Shown here piece by piece: positions 53,879 through 63,521 of a stretch of DNA of 64,000 nt (position 1 is the stretch's first letter; every line of letters begins with the position of its first letter). Both the position numbers and the translations under genes were made by a program. The DNA lies in the NCBI RefSeq assembly GCF_002876705.1, contig NZ_MDAG01000005.1, forward strand, positions 18,789-82,788, given 5' to 3'. Below the pieces are notes generated by a model. It ran no database searches, was not told the DNA's origin, and worked only from the letters and a program-made list of their open reading frames with translations. Source of the stretch: Enterovibrio norvegicus_B (GTDB taxonomy: Bacteria; Pseudomonadota; Gammaproteobacteria; Enterobacterales; Vibrionaceae).

Positions 53879-55486
53879 ATGAAGTTTATTGCAGATCTTT
53901 CGGTTCGATATAAATTACTGCTCATTGCGGCAGTCTCGGTGATTAGCATTATTGGGTTAACGTTTTTTCAAATCTCTAGTCTTCACAAAGACTTACTCCA
54001 AGAGAGAAAAAACAACCTAAAACAAACCGTCGACATTGCTTGGAAAATCATCGACACACACTACCAATCTGACACCTCTGAACTTAGCCGAGAAAAGGCG
54101 ATATCAGCCATACAGCCACTGGTTTTTGGTAAGGATGGTTATTTCTTTGTCGTCGATGAAAACGGCACCATGCTTGCAGGGGCAAAGAGTTGGATTGGCA
54201 AGGATTTTTCCATTTTTCGCGACAGTCATGGCTCCGCGGTGTTGAATGATATGCGCAACGCTGCCACCTCAATGGATGGTGGTTTCAGCAGCTATTGGTT
54301 TGCAAAGCCCGGCGGAAAAGAGGCACTGGAAAAAGTCAGTGCAGTGAAGCGCCATGCACCTTGGCAACTTTTAATCGGCACGGGCATTTATGTCGATGAC
54401 TTGGAAGCGCTCGTTTGGCAAGAAGCCAGCAAATCTGCCTTTCTTGCTCTCGCCATCACAACATTGCTGATACTTGTATCGACATTACTGTCTCGTATGC
54501 TGGTGAAATCCGTCAAAGAGATTCAGCGAGCACTCAATGATGTTGCTCTGGGTAAGTTGACCGCTCGAGCTAACGTCAACAGCAACGATGAAATGGGGCA
54601 GATGGCACAGCATCTCAATGAAGCCTGCACGCAACTTCAATCGCTGCTGACAAATGTCGATCACACCCTCAACCAGCTTGATACTGACAGTCGTACCATG
54701 GCAGACCTAGCTAACCGTTCAACCGATGGCATTCGTAACCAAAGCCAAGAACTCGATTCCGTTGCAAGTGCCATGGAGGAGATGTCTTCCGCAATCAAAG
54801 ACGTAGAAGCCAGCACACTCCAAGCGCAAGATGGCACTCGTCATTCTAAGGGCTTAGTGAGAGAAGCAGAGGCTGCATTATCAGCCTCGCTGAACAAGTT
54901 TGAGCAAGTGAACCTTGATGTGATTGATGCAGAGAAAAACATTCGTGAGCTTGCCGCTTCCAGCGATCAAATCAGTGATGTTGTTACGGTGATCAATGAC
55001 ATTTCCGAGCAAACCAACTTGCTTGCATTGAATGCCGCCATCGAAGCCGCGCGAGCTGGCAGTGCGGGTCGCGGCTTTGCAGTTGTCGCTGATGAAGTAC
55101 GTAAGCTCGCGCACTCAACAAAAGAATCCACGACGCAAATAAACGCGATTATCGAAACCCTGCAAGAGCGTGCTCAGGTAGCGGCAAAGATCATGAGTCG
55201 AGGCACGGATAAAACAGCAGAAAGCTTAGAGCAAGCCAAGCAGACACAAACCCAACTAGCCGCACTATCTGCCCTTATTACTGAGCTCGAGCAAATGAAC
55301 ACGGCAGTGGCAGCATCCACATCACAGCAAGCTTCTGCATCACAAGAAGTCGCACGCAGTGTGGTCAACGTCAGTGACATTTCACACCACAACCGAGATG
55401 CCAGTGAAGACACATTGAACTTGAGCGACAAAGTGAAAACGCTGAGTGATACGGGAAGGCATCAATTGGCTAAATTCAGTATTTAG
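53879..55486 (+). CDS. methyl-accepting chemotaxis protein with single Cache domain
   Basis: 535 residues. Membrane helix at 12-32, a periplasmic sCache_2 domain (about 40-190, GKDGYFFVVDENGTMLAG), second helix near 195-215, HAMP to about 265, and a signalling hairpin with EQTNLLALNAAIEAARAG near 377-396. No C-terminal CheR-binding pentapeptide. It would report a small ligand to CheA. It lies in the recB-recC gap on the opposite strand, where E. coli carries ptrA. The 268 bases upstream have no other gene. Confidence 0.93.
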   Translation: MKFIADLSVRYKLLLIAAVSVISIIGLTFFQISSLHKDLLQERKNNLKQTVDIAWKIIDTHYQSDTSELSREKAISAIQPLVFGKDGYFFVVDENGTMLAGAKSWIGKDFSIFRDSHGSAVLNDMRNAATSMDGGFSSYWFAKPGGKEALEKVSAVKRHAPWQLLIGTGIYVDDLEALVWQEASKSAFLALAITTLLILVSTLLSRMLVKSVKEIQRALNDVALGKLTARANVNSNDEMGQMAQHLNEACTQLQSLLTNVDHTLNQLDTDSRTMADLANRSTDGIRNQSQELDSVASAMEEMSSAIKDVEASTLQAQDGTRHSKGLVREAEAALSASLNKFEQVNLDVIDAEKNIRELAASSDQISDVVTVINDISEQTNLLALNAAIEAARAGSAGRGFAVVADEVRKLAHSTKESTTQINAIIETLQERAQVAAKIMSRGTDKTAESLEQAKQTQTQLAALSALITELEQMNTAVAASTSQQASASQEVARSVVNVSDISHHNRDASEDTLNLSDKVKTLSDTGRHQLAKFSI

Positions 55487-55526
55487 CATCTGGCCTATGA
55501 TGTTCTTTTTACCGATACTCGAACAG

Positions 55527-55556
55527 AAAAACAGGGGCGCAAAGCGCCCCTGTTTC
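55527..55556. terminator. bidirectional terminator between the chemotaxis gene and recC
   Basis: 10-bp stem ACAGGGGCGC / GCGCCCCTGT with AAA loop (55531-55553), A run on one side and TTTC on the other. Confidence 0.8.
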
Positions 55557-55581
55557 ATTCAATGAATGCTATTCTCGCAGA

Positions 55582-58500
55582 TTATTCTTCGTCTTTTTTC
55601 TCTGCCATTAACACCGGCAACAGAACCTGCATTCCCAGCGCAAAGACATCATCGAGCAATGCATCAGAGGCTTCAGGCCACACACGGGCGATGTAGGTAT
55701 TTTCACCTTCACCAATGGTCAGATACCCACTTTGAAAAGCACTGCGCATTTTCTGCTTTGCCTTTTCTCGTACCGCCTCGTCATCAACCCATTGTCCCTT
55801 CTTATCGATGCAGGCCTGCAAACCGGCCATCGCGGTTTTCGGTAAGTACGGGTAAGGCCGATCTGCACCTTCAAAGTAACGTTCGATGTAAAACGTCAAA
55901 TGATTGATCGCCTCTTCAGCCGACATAGGCGCAAAGACAACATCGTCATCAACACCGAAAAAGCGCGTATCGACTTGCTCACCCGAAGCACATTGGCACA
56001 AGTGATCAATCCACGTGGCTAACCTGTCCGTTGCTCTGACCTTGCCACTTCGATACAAAATACGCCCTGCTCGATATCGCTCATCCAACCAACCTTGAAG
56101 CTGAACGGTACCGCGCGAGGTCGGAATACTGACATTCACCTCAAGAGCTTGTCGGCGATCAGCAAGGAAAGGCTTCAATGTGTCAAATTGCGCCAATGTT
56201 GCCGCTTGCTCGCTTTCTAACGCGAGCTCACCAAAGTGACTCAGTGGTAACGTGCCAGATGCTTTTTGGTATTGATAGAAGCGCGCTAACGAATCTTCAT
56301 CCCGCCCATGTTCAATCACATGTGACAACAAAGCATCTCGCAGTTGGTAGCGGTTCAGGTTATCAAGCGCGAACGGCTCAACCTCTTCCATCGCCCCTTC
56401 TGGCGCTTCAAAGAACACTTTCAATCGACGATTGAAGAAATACTGTATCGGTAAACGCCAAAAACGTTGCAACTCAGCCAATTCAATCACGGAAGTATTC
56501 AGTTCCCCTTCCCTTTCTTGCAGGCCATCGACAGCGGTTTGGGCATCAAAGAATGGTGAAGCTTGCTGACCATCCCCTTTTGCAGCAGGTAACCATTCAC
56601 TCGCATAACTTGCACGGGATGAATTAAACGATCCTTTACTGAATGGCACCAAAGGATTGTGATGAATCAGGTGCGACAGCAACTGCTCGCCAGACAAGAC
56701 CTCTGGCAAGCCCTGACCGCCTTCAACACAATACCCTTGTCGGCAGTAATCCAGTAATTCCGTAACCAACACTGAGGGGACTTTGAGGGAATTATCTTGC
56801 ACCGAGCGACCGACATAACTGATGTACAGTTGCTGCTGTGCGGACTGAAGCGCTTCTAGGAATAGGTAGCGGTCATCATCGCGTCGTGAACGGTCACCCG
56901 CGCGAGCACGCCCCGCCATCAGATCAAACCCAACGGGCGCTATTGTTCTTGGGTAATCCCCGTCGTTCATGCCGAGTAAGCACACCACGCCAAAAGGAAT
57001 AGAGCGCATTGGCATCAAGGTACAGAAGTTAACTTGCCCAGCAAGGAAGCGCTGACTAATGCGCTCACCACCTAACTTTTCTTTCAAATAATCACGAACA
57101 ATGGCGAGAGACAGTGTGTCGGCAAACCCTGCATCTGTCAGTTGAGTCAGCCAATTATCAAGCTGGTCTCGAATGAGTTTGCCTGCAAGCTCTTCGTCGA
57201 CATCAAGCGCGAAAATATCATCAAACAACGCAGTTAGCGCACTGGCCCACTCGATCCCTGTTTTGTCTTTGCTCATTAACGCTTGGGCATTGAGCAGCAT
57301 TTGAAAAAACTCACCCAGTTTACCTGCCACATCCGCTTCGAGACCTTGAACCTCATCGTAGGCCAAAACGTCATTGAACAAGCCACTTTGGCTGGGCATT
57401 GCATAGCCTAAAAGCATGCGGTTTAAGCCAAACAACCAGGTATTTTGGTGTTGGTCAGGCAGGGAAAATTGCGCCGCGGTGTTGTCATCCAACCCCCATC
57501 GAATCCCCGCTTCCTCAACCCAAAATTTCACTTTTTCGAATTGGCGGTTATCGAAGCCAAATCGACGCAATACGGCGGGAACTTCGAGCAATTCTAATAG
57601 CTCTGCTGCACAGCATCGGCTGTCAGGTAAGCTCAAGAGACGCAAGAAGGTCGTCAGGATTGGGCTTTCTTGATCCGCCGTTCTGTCCGAAATCGAAAAA
57701 GGAATATAACGCTCGCCGGGTGCGTTACCGAAGACGGCTTGAATCGCAGGGCTGTATGCATTGATGTCTGCCACCATGACGATAATATCTCGCGGTGTCA
57801 GTGATGGGTTGTTCTCCAACATTTCGAGCAATCGGTCATGCAGTACTTCCACCTCACGCATAGGGCTGTGGCAAACCTCAATCATGACAGAGCGATCTTC
57901 CGGAGAAATCTCGTGCTTACTCTCACTGGTCACCGTTTCTTGTATGTCGCCTGGTTCCAGCAGATCGAGGATATCTGCTTGGATATGATGAAGAAGTGAG
58001 TCGCGAGCAACATCAACAAACCCCTGATCCACTTCTTGGCATTGAAGATCTGAAATCAGCAGCAAGTTGTCACGCCCTAACTTGCCCATAGAGGCCAGCA
58101 AACTGTTGCCCACCTCTGCACTGTCATCTTCACCCGCAAGCGGTAAAGCAAACTGCGCAGGTTCAGCGTCATCATTTGTCGCGCGACTGATGCGGTTTTC
58201 AAGCATTGCTGCGCGTCTTGCCAAATAGCGCTTATCGCGAATGTCCCCCCAGTAATAACGGCATGGGTTGGTAAACATGTAATGCACATCAACATGCTCA
58301 CCAATGGCTTTCAACGCATCAAGATAGCGCGGCGGCAAGGCAGAAATGCCAAACACAAACACTCGCTCGATCCCGGAGAACCCTTCAGGTTTACTCGCTT
58401 GAGCGGTCAATGCATCAATAAATTCTTCATACAGATTGGCGCGGTGAAAAGGCGATTGTCCCTGTTCCAAGGTGTAGTCATAAAGTGCGCGCCACAATTT

Positions 58501-58998
58501 CGGTTGCCAGCGCTTTTCTTCCTCAAGCTCAGGCACCGCTTGTTCGTTTTCCCACGCTTTGATCCACTCAGGGCGATACACCAAGTATTGGTCATAGATA
58601 TCCGCGATTTTCCCCGCTAGCTGATAACTCTTTTGTTTGTCGTCATCACCTTCAAGGTAGCGTTTCAATTCAGCAAAATCAGGATCATTCAGCTGCTCAG
58701 GCAACACCTTCATTAATTTCCACGTCATGGCTTCTTTGTTGAAGAAACTTCGCTGTGGTACATCCGCCAATACTTGCGTAAACATCTGCCAAATAAAGGT
58801 AGCGGGAAGTGGGAATTCAACGTTAGCAACAATGCCTTGTTCCTTCGCCATTTCAAGCTTTAGCCACTGCGCCATACCAGGGCTTTGAACCAAGATCAGT
58901 TCTTTCTGTAATGGATTCTCTAGGGGCTTTTGCTGCACTAAAGCAACCAATAGGCTTTTCAGCAGATCCAACTGATTTGAGTGATAAACAGTAAACAC
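55582..58998 (-). CDS. recC: exonuclease V subunit RecC
   Basis: 1138 residues (E. coli 1122), starting at GTG 58998 with GAGAG seven bases upstream. N-terminus SNQLDLLKSLL and the block LVQSPGMAQWLKLE are typical, as is FPLPATFIWQMF. RecC holds the complex and recognises Chi. Transcribed in the same direction as recB and recD, but separated from them by 2 kb containing the opposed receptor gene, so it needs its own promoter. Confidence 0.96.
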   Translation of the reverse strand: MFTVYHSNQLDLLKSLLVALVQQKPLENPLQKELILVQSPGMAQWLKLEMAKEQGIVANVEFPLPATFIWQMFTQVLADVPQRSFFNKEAMTWKLMKVLPEQLNDPDFAELKRYLEGDDDKQKSYQLAGKIADIYDQYLVYRPEWIKAWENEQAVPELEEEKRWQPKLWRALYDYTLEQGQSPFHRANLYEEFIDALTAQASKPEGFSGIERVFVFGISALPPRYLDALKAIGEHVDVHYMFTNPCRYYWGDIRDKRYLARRAAMLENRISRATNDDAEPAQFALPLAGEDDSAEVGNSLLASMGKLGRDNLLLISDLQCQEVDQGFVDVARDSLLHHIQADILDLLEPGDIQETVTSESKHEISPEDRSVMIEVCHSPMREVEVLHDRLLEMLENNPSLTPRDIIVMVADINAYSPAIQAVFGNAPGERYIPFSISDRTADQESPILTTFLRLLSLPDSRCCAAELLELLEVPAVLRRFGFDNRQFEKVKFWVEEAGIRWGLDDNTAAQFSLPDQHQNTWLFGLNRMLLGYAMPSQSGLFNDVLAYDEVQGLEADVAGKLGEFFQMLLNAQALMSKDKTGIEWASALTALFDDIFALDVDEELAGKLIRDQLDNWLTQLTDAGFADTLSLAIVRDYLKEKLGGERISQRFLAGQVNFCTLMPMRSIPFGVVCLLGMNDGDYPRTIAPVGFDLMAGRARAGDRSRRDDDRYLFLEALQSAQQQLYISYVGRSVQDNSLKVPSVLVTELLDYCRQGYCVEGGQGLPEVLSGEQLLSHLIHHNPLVPFSKGSFNSSRASYASEWLPAAKGDGQQASPFFDAQTAVDGLQEREGELNTSVIELAELQRFWRLPIQYFFNRRLKVFFEAPEGAMEEVEPFALDNLNRYQLRDALLSHVIEHGRDEDSLARFYQYQKASGTLPLSHFGELALESEQAATLAQFDTLKPFLADRRQALEVNVSIPTSRGTVQLQGWLDERYRAGRILYRSGKVRATDRLATWIDHLCQCASGEQVDTRFFGVDDDVVFAPMSAEEAINHLTFYIERYFEGADRPYPYLPKTAMAGLQACIDKKGQWVDDEAVREKAKQKMRSAFQSGYLTIGEGENTYIARVWPEASDALLDDVFALGMQVLLPVLMAEKKDEE

Positions 58999-59100
58999 AG
59001 GGCAACTCTCAAAGGCGATAATGGTGAGATTGTGGCGGAATGGTCTTAAGAGTGCAATTTGATGCGTTCAAGCAAGTGTCATTGACGTGATAACAGAAAC

Positions 59101-59128
59101 AAAAAAGCCTGCGCAGTGCAGGCTTTTT
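59101..59128. terminator. terminator downstream of the TDT transporter
   Basis: Stem AAAAAGCCTGC / GCAGGCTTTTT with GCAGT loop; minus-strand end of the transporter gene. Confidence 0.85.
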
Positions 59129-59154
59129 ACAAACAATTGTTATTGCTCGATCAG

Positions 59155-60117
59155 TTAAGCGTTCGACAATGGTGCTTTCCATTGAAGAGAAATAAAACGG
59201 CGATAGTGCATCGCAACATACCCAACAACAACAGTCGCCACGATCAACTCAATAAACGCTATCACAGAGACTTGATTCACGTACTCTGACGCTACCCCAA
59301 TGGATTGCATCCACGCTGCGGTTTTATATAACGCGGTCGCACCGATAACCATCGGGAAGGTGAAGGCGGCGTAACCGGGAGAAAATGGCAAACGCATCAA
59401 CCTTAGAAAAGACACGTAAATCACCGCGGTCATCAAGAGTGCAATACCCAGCAACACTGAAACGATTAACGGTGATGGTGCTTGGCTCACTGTTAGGTAA
59501 CCCGCTAGCGAGAGACTCGCAGGCGCTGCCATGATCGCAATGGTAGGTTTTGCACCATCAGGAACCTCACCACAGAAAATAAGGCGATAAACCATCAAAG
59601 GAAGTAGCACGGCATAAGCAATCAAACCGAACAATAAAATCGCGTCAGCAATCGGTCGTAGTGCTGGGTTTCCGGAAAAAGCCACGTCTGCAACCACAAG
59701 ACCAACAGGCGGCACAAACCAGCTAGGGACCATGTGATCTAAAGAAAATGATTTTGCGCGATGAAAGATAAAGGAACCAAGGAAGACGACATGCGCTGCC
59801 ACAGCTGCCAGCCACAACGCGTCCCCCATCACTGGCGAAACATCACCCAGCGAGTTTGAAACAATCATCAACCCCATAGCAAAGGTTGGCACTACGCTAC
59901 CCACGACGGGGTGTTGTAGATCTTGCCAAAGCCCTTTAGGCGATAAGGTAAATTTGGCCGCAATCAATAACAGCATGACACCGCCAATGAGAGCCCCTGC
60001 AGCTTGTGCAGACCCATTAAAGTTAGCGGCATTTTCCCAACACCAGCCAAGGCTTGCGATGGCAAGCGCCAAACCCGCCATAGGGGTAGGAAGTAAAGTC
60101 AGTCGTCTACGCATCAT
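59155..60117 (-). CDS. TDT family (TehA/SLAC1-type) membrane transporter
   Basis: 320 residues from ATG 60117 (or 60114); a longer reading to 60165 overlaps the promoter region and is not supported. Ten hydrophobic segments, starting with RRLTLLPTPMAGLALAIASLGW, the P-x-GLA-type opening of the tellurite-resistance/dicarboxylate transporter family. It may export anions or organic acids; substrate unknown. Divergent from a LysR gene that is the likely regulator. Confidence 0.85.
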   Translation of the reverse strand: MMRRRLTLLPTPMAGLALAIASLGWCWENAANFNGSAQAAGALIGGVMLLLIAAKFTLSPKGLWQDLQHPVVGSVVPTFAMGLMIVSNSLGDVSPVMGDALWLAAVAAHVVFLGSFIFHRAKSFSLDHMVPSWFVPPVGLVVADVAFSGNPALRPIADAILLFGLIAYAVLLPLMVYRLIFCGEVPDGAKPTIAIMAAPASLSLAGYLTVSQAPSPLIVSVLLGIALLMTAVIYVSFLRLMRLPFSPGYAAFTFPMVIGATALYKTAAWMQSIGVASEYVNQVSVIAFIELIVATVVVGYVAMHYRRFISLQWKAPLSNA

Positions 60118-60219
60118 ATTTTCACGTATTGAGAAGTGGTACACATAAATATGATAGGTCGACACTATAATTTAGGATATCTGAATCTTTTTAAACCTAC
60201 TTTAAGTTTGACTTAACGC

Positions 60220-61128
60220 ATGTCTGTATCACTTCGTCAGCTACACGTGTTTGTTACCGTTGCTCAAGAAAAAACCATCACGGCAGCATCTGCGCTTTTA
60301 TACCTATCAAAGCCTGCGGTGAGCATGGCGCTGACGGAACTCGAAAAACACCTTGGTCACAAGCTTTTTGAACGTGTAAACAATCGATTAATGATCAATG
60401 AACATGGCCGTCGCTTGCTGCCTCTAGCGGATGAGTTATTGACGCGCAGTCATGAGATTTCAACGGTTCTTGATCACGATGATACGTTGACGGGACATTT
60501 ACGCATTGGGGCGAGTGATACCATTGGCAATCAAATGGTGCCTTTTCTATTGCGAGATTTCAGGGCGGAAACACATCACACCGATCAGGAGTTAGTGATT
60601 TCAAACAGCCAAGCCATCATCGACCAACTGGCAGCGTTCGAGCTAGATGTAGGATTAATTGAAGGCCAAGGTGAAAGCAAACATCTGCTCAATAAAACCG
60701 ATTTGGTCATGACACCCTGGTTGTCCGATGAAATGTGTATTGCATGTGCCGTCGACGACCACCTCACCAAGCATGAGCAGGTGTCACTATTTGCGCTAGA
60801 AAATCACACTTGGGTACTACGCGAGCCAGGTTCGGGGACGAGAGAACACTTTCTTTCTAGAGTTGCCCCCAGGCTTGAAGCATGGACTATGGCATTTGAG
60901 CTAAGAAACACAGAAGCCATTATTAACTGTGCATCTGCAGGGTTAGGTCTCGCGTACCTATCAAGGCACGCTGCACGACACGCCGTTGCTGATAACCGAC
61001 TGAGCTTGCTGGAATTGCCATTAGACTTGCGACGACAGTACTGGCTCGTTCACCATAAAGACAAACACTTCTCGCCGCTGCTTACTCGCTTCATCTCTTT
61101 TAGTCAGTGCTGGCAGGTATCAGACTGA
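60220..61128 (+). CDS. LysR family transcriptional regulator
   Basis: 302 residues. HTH near 18-40 (TITAASALLYLSKPAVSMALTEL region), effector domain after residue 90. The sequence EPGSGTREHFLSR is typical of the CysB/CbbR-like subgroup that includes YeiE/YbhD. 102 bases separate it from the divergent TDT gene, so it likely controls that gene and itself. Confidence 0.9.
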   Translation: MSVSLRQLHVFVTVAQEKTITAASALLYLSKPAVSMALTELEKHLGHKLFERVNNRLMINEHGRRLLPLADELLTRSHEISTVLDHDDTLTGHLRIGASDTIGNQMVPFLLRDFRAETHHTDQELVISNSQAIIDQLAAFELDVGLIEGQGESKHLLNKTDLVMTPWLSDEMCIACAVDDHLTKHEQVSLFALENHTWVLREPGSGTREHFLSRVAPRLEAWTMAFELRNTEAIINCASAGLGLAYLSRHAARHAVADNRLSLLELPLDLRRQYWLVHHKDKHFSPLLTRFISFSQCWQVSD

Positions 61129-61130
61129 CG

Positions 61131-61817
61131 TTAGACACGATTATCACCAACGCCAAACGCAATGATCTGGCTAATTTGGCAAAGCGGCCTTCCACTTTCT
61201 TGTTGCCACTGGTTAAACGCCGCTTGTGTTGCATTGATAGATTTTCGTGTATCACGACCGCCTTCAATGACTTTTTGCGCACGCAAATAACCTTCCACAT
61301 CACCAGAAAGAATAAAGGTATCCTTCCCCATCAAGCGCAACGTATAAGGTCCCGTATTTCCCCCCAACCTCGCACCGTGTTTCTTTAAGTATGCCCAAAG
61401 ACCCGTAATGTCATCTTCTGGCCACTTCGCAATAAAATTAGAAAAGCTGCCATGCTCTCGCGCTGCGCGCTGAATCATTTGTGCATTTGTGGGAATGGTC
61501 ATCACCTTGCCAAGGTGTCGAATGATCGCAGGGTTTGTGGCCTTCTTTTCCCACATTTCTGGAGGTGTTAAGCACATTTTTTCGATATCAAACCCCCAGA
61601 ATACTTCTTCAAAGCCCGGCCATTTATTTCTGACTACCTGCCAGTTCATACCAGACTGAAAGATCTTCATGGTAAACATCGCCAACCAACGATCATCAGG
61701 GATCGATTGCAACTCCTGAGAGGAAAGAGGGTGAGCCAACAATTGCTCAAGATCGCTGTTCGACCCTTTACGGTTTGCTGCTCTGTAATAGATATCTGAG
61801 AACTTTTCTAATGTCAT
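61131..61817 (-). CDS. DNA-3-methyladenine glycosylase I (Tag) superfamily protein
   Basis: 228 residues from ATG 61817; a GTG nine codons further up (61844) is possible. The region FTMKIFQSGMNWQVVRNKWPGF, given here by its core SGMNW, matches the Tag family (usual SGLSWE), but the zinc-snap Cys/His residues of E. coli Tag are not evident, so it is a divergent relative. It may remove alkylated bases; activity inferred. Tail to tail with the LysR gene, three bases apart. Confidence 0.75.
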   Translation of the reverse strand: MTLEKFSDIYYRAANRKGSNSDLEQLLAHPLSSQELQSIPDDRWLAMFTMKIFQSGMNWQVVRNKWPGFEEVFWGFDIEKMCLTPPEMWEKKATNPAIIRHLGKVMTIPTNAQMIQRAAREHGSFSNFIAKWPEDDITGLWAYLKKHGARLGGNTGPYTLRLMGKDTFILSGDVEGYLRAQKVIEGGRDTRKSINATQAAFNQWQQESGRPLCQISQIIAFGVGDNRV

Positions 61818-61856
61818 CACACTAATCGAGGTTAAACTAGACACTAATTAACACTC

Positions 61857-61876
61857 TACTGTATAAACAGACAGTG
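61857..61876. promoter_or_regulatory. LexA (SOS) box upstream of yebG
   Basis: CTGTATAAACAGACAG (61859-61874) fits CTG-N10-CAG, with TA before and TG after. It lies 24 bases before the yebG start and also close to the Tag-like gene start on the other strand. yebG is a known SOS gene in E. coli. Confidence 0.75.
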
Positions 61877-61899
61877 AACAAATTAAAGAGAGACTAACC

Positions 61900-62193
61900 A
61901 TGGCCGTTATCGTCAAATATGTGGTGGAGCGCAACGGAGAAGAGAAAATGACTTTTACCTCTAAAGCGGAAGCTGATGCCTACGACAAAATGCTCGACAT
62001 GGCAGATGAACTGTTTGAATTGCTAGGTAAAAGCGATGTTGTTGCCGATGAAGCACAACGTGAAGAGCTTTCCATGTTCTTAGCGCAAAACCGTGAAGAT
62101 GTACTTTGTGCGTTGGGTGCTAAACGCAAGCCTACGCCAAAGCCAGCGAAGAAAAAGGCAGAAGCAAATCAAGACGACGCTGAAGCTGCATAA
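61900..62193 (+). CDS. yebG: SOS-induced YebG family protein
   Basis: 97 residues, family length 96. The N-terminus MAVIVKYVVERNGEEKMTF and AEADAYDKMLDMADEL match YebG, with a basic, Lys-Pro rich tail (KPTPKPAKKKA). Role in the DNA damage response is not known precisely. A LexA box lies just upstream, supporting the assignment, and a strong terminator follows. Confidence 0.92.
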   Translation: MAVIVKYVVERNGEEKMTFTSKAEADAYDKMLDMADELFELLGKSDVVADEAQREELSMFLAQNREDVLCALGAKRKPTPKPAKKKAEANQDDAEAA

Positions 62194-62199
62194 GATACT

Positions 62200-62227
62200 A
62201 AAACGCTCCGAATTCGGAGCGTTTTTT
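62200..62227. terminator. terminator after yebG
   Basis: Perfect palindromic stem CGCTCCG-AATT-CGGAGCG (62204-62221) with A run before and T run after. Confidence 0.9.
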
Positions 62228-62417
62228 CTTCCAAACAATAACGTCTAATCGGATAAAGCCCCCTTAATTTTCTCTTTCCGCCGTTTATCTGGCCGATTCT
62301 TTTCCTTCGCACTTCAATCTTGTCGCCCTTCACTTTAAGATACTCGTTAGCAATCACTTTATACGCCACATCTACAAACCGTAGACTTGGGAAAAGAGAC
62401 AAGGAGACCTCCTCATC

Positions 62418-63449
62418 ATGGCCAGTTTTGCACTTGCGTTTGGCACCGCCACTAAAAACAAAGACGGAAAAATCATTGAAGCATTCTTTCCGACTCCAGT
62501 ACTAAATCCATCAGAATCTTTAGTTGCCGCGCTGGCTGATATCGTTTCTTACCAAGAAGGCAATGAAGCTTTCGACGTTCAAGCTAATCAATGCGAAGCC
62601 ATTGCTTCTGCATTCTCAGCCGCTGACGAACAAGCTGCAGCCTCTTTCGCAGCAAAAGCAGCCGCTTCAAGCCAACCTCTAGTGTTAGTTATCTTGGCAT
62701 CAGACGAAAAACCAAGCAGCGTATCAGAAGGTTTCTTGAAGCTTCAGCTGATTTCTCAGCGTCTTGCTAAGCCACACAGCATTGTACTCGATGGCATTTT
62801 TGGTTTACTGCACAACATCGCATGGACCAACAAAGGCCCTATCGATCTCCCTGAGCTTGCTGACCGTCAAATCGAAGCACGTTTAGCTGGTGAAACCCTC
62901 ACCGTAGATTGCGTAGACAAATTCCCTAAAATGGTTGACTACGTTGTACCTGCTGGTGTGCGTATCGCTGATACATCACGCGTTCGCTTAGGCGCGCATG
63001 TGGGCGAAGGCACAACGGTTATGCACGAAGGTTTCATTAACTTCAATGCAGGTACTGAAGGTGTGAGCATGGTTGAAGGTCGTATTTCTGCAGGTGTTAT
63101 GGTCGGTAACGGCAGCGACATCGGCGGCGGTGCATCTATCATGGGCACACTGAGTGGCGGTGGTCAGCTTGTTATCTCTATTGGTGAAAACAGCCTATTG
63201 GGTGCAAACGCAGGCCTTGGTTTCCCTCTGGGTGATCGTTGTACCATCGAATCTGGTCTATATGTTACCGCTGGTACCAAAGTGACCATGCTAGATTCAA
63301 GCGGCGCTGAAGTTGAAACCGTAAAAGCACGTGACCTTGCAGGCAAACCAGACCTTCTGTTCCGTCGCAACTCAGTGACCGGTAAGATTGAGTGTCTGAC
63401 TAACAAGTCTGCCGTTGAGCTTAACGCAGAGCTTCACGCGAATAACTAA
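62418..63449 (+). CDS. dapD: tetrahydrodipicolinate N-succinyltransferase (long form) DapD
   Basis: 343 residues, the long DapD form found in Vibrio and Pseudomonas rather than the 274-residue E. coli form. N-terminal domain SFALAFGTATKNKDG; a left-handed beta helix occupies about 190-290 (RLGAHVGEGTTVMHEGFINFN, given by its core GAHVGEGTTVM). It succinylates tetrahydrodipicolinate in lysine and diaminopimelate synthesis. AAGGAG lies 11 bases before the ATG. The upstream gap (62228-62417) holds no recognised gene. Confidence 0.95.
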   Translation: MASFALAFGTATKNKDGKIIEAFFPTPVLNPSESLVAALADIVSYQEGNEAFDVQANQCEAIASAFSAADEQAAASFAAKAAASSQPLVLVILASDEKPSSVSEGFLKLQLISQRLAKPHSIVLDGIFGLLHNIAWTNKGPIDLPELADRQIEARLAGETLTVDCVDKFPKMVDYVVPAGVRIADTSRVRLGAHVGEGTTVMHEGFINFNAGTEGVSMVEGRISAGVMVGNGSDIGGGASIMGTLSGGGQLVISIGENSLLGANAGLGFPLGDRCTIESGLYVTAGTKVTMLDSSGAEVETVKARDLAGKPDLLFRRNSVTGKIECLTNKSAVELNAELHANN

Positions 63450-63474
63450 GTTCTCGTGAACAGATAGCAAGAAT

Positions 63475-63503
63475 AAAAAGACCAGCCTAAGCTGGTCTTT
63501 TTT
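63475..63503. terminator. bidirectional terminator after dapD
   Basis: Stem GACCAGC-CTAA-GCTGGTC (63480-63497) with A run before and T run after; can also end the convergent lipoprotein gene. Confidence 0.88.
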
Positions 63504-63521
63504 GTATTTTTCAAACAATAA

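Noticed and set aside
62169..62402. 77-residue minus-strand frame with rather protein-like sequence before dapD
   Set aside because: Starts at TTG without a ribosome site and runs through the yebG terminator and 3' end. A decayed, frameshifted small gene in 62250-62400 cannot be excluded, but support is too thin.
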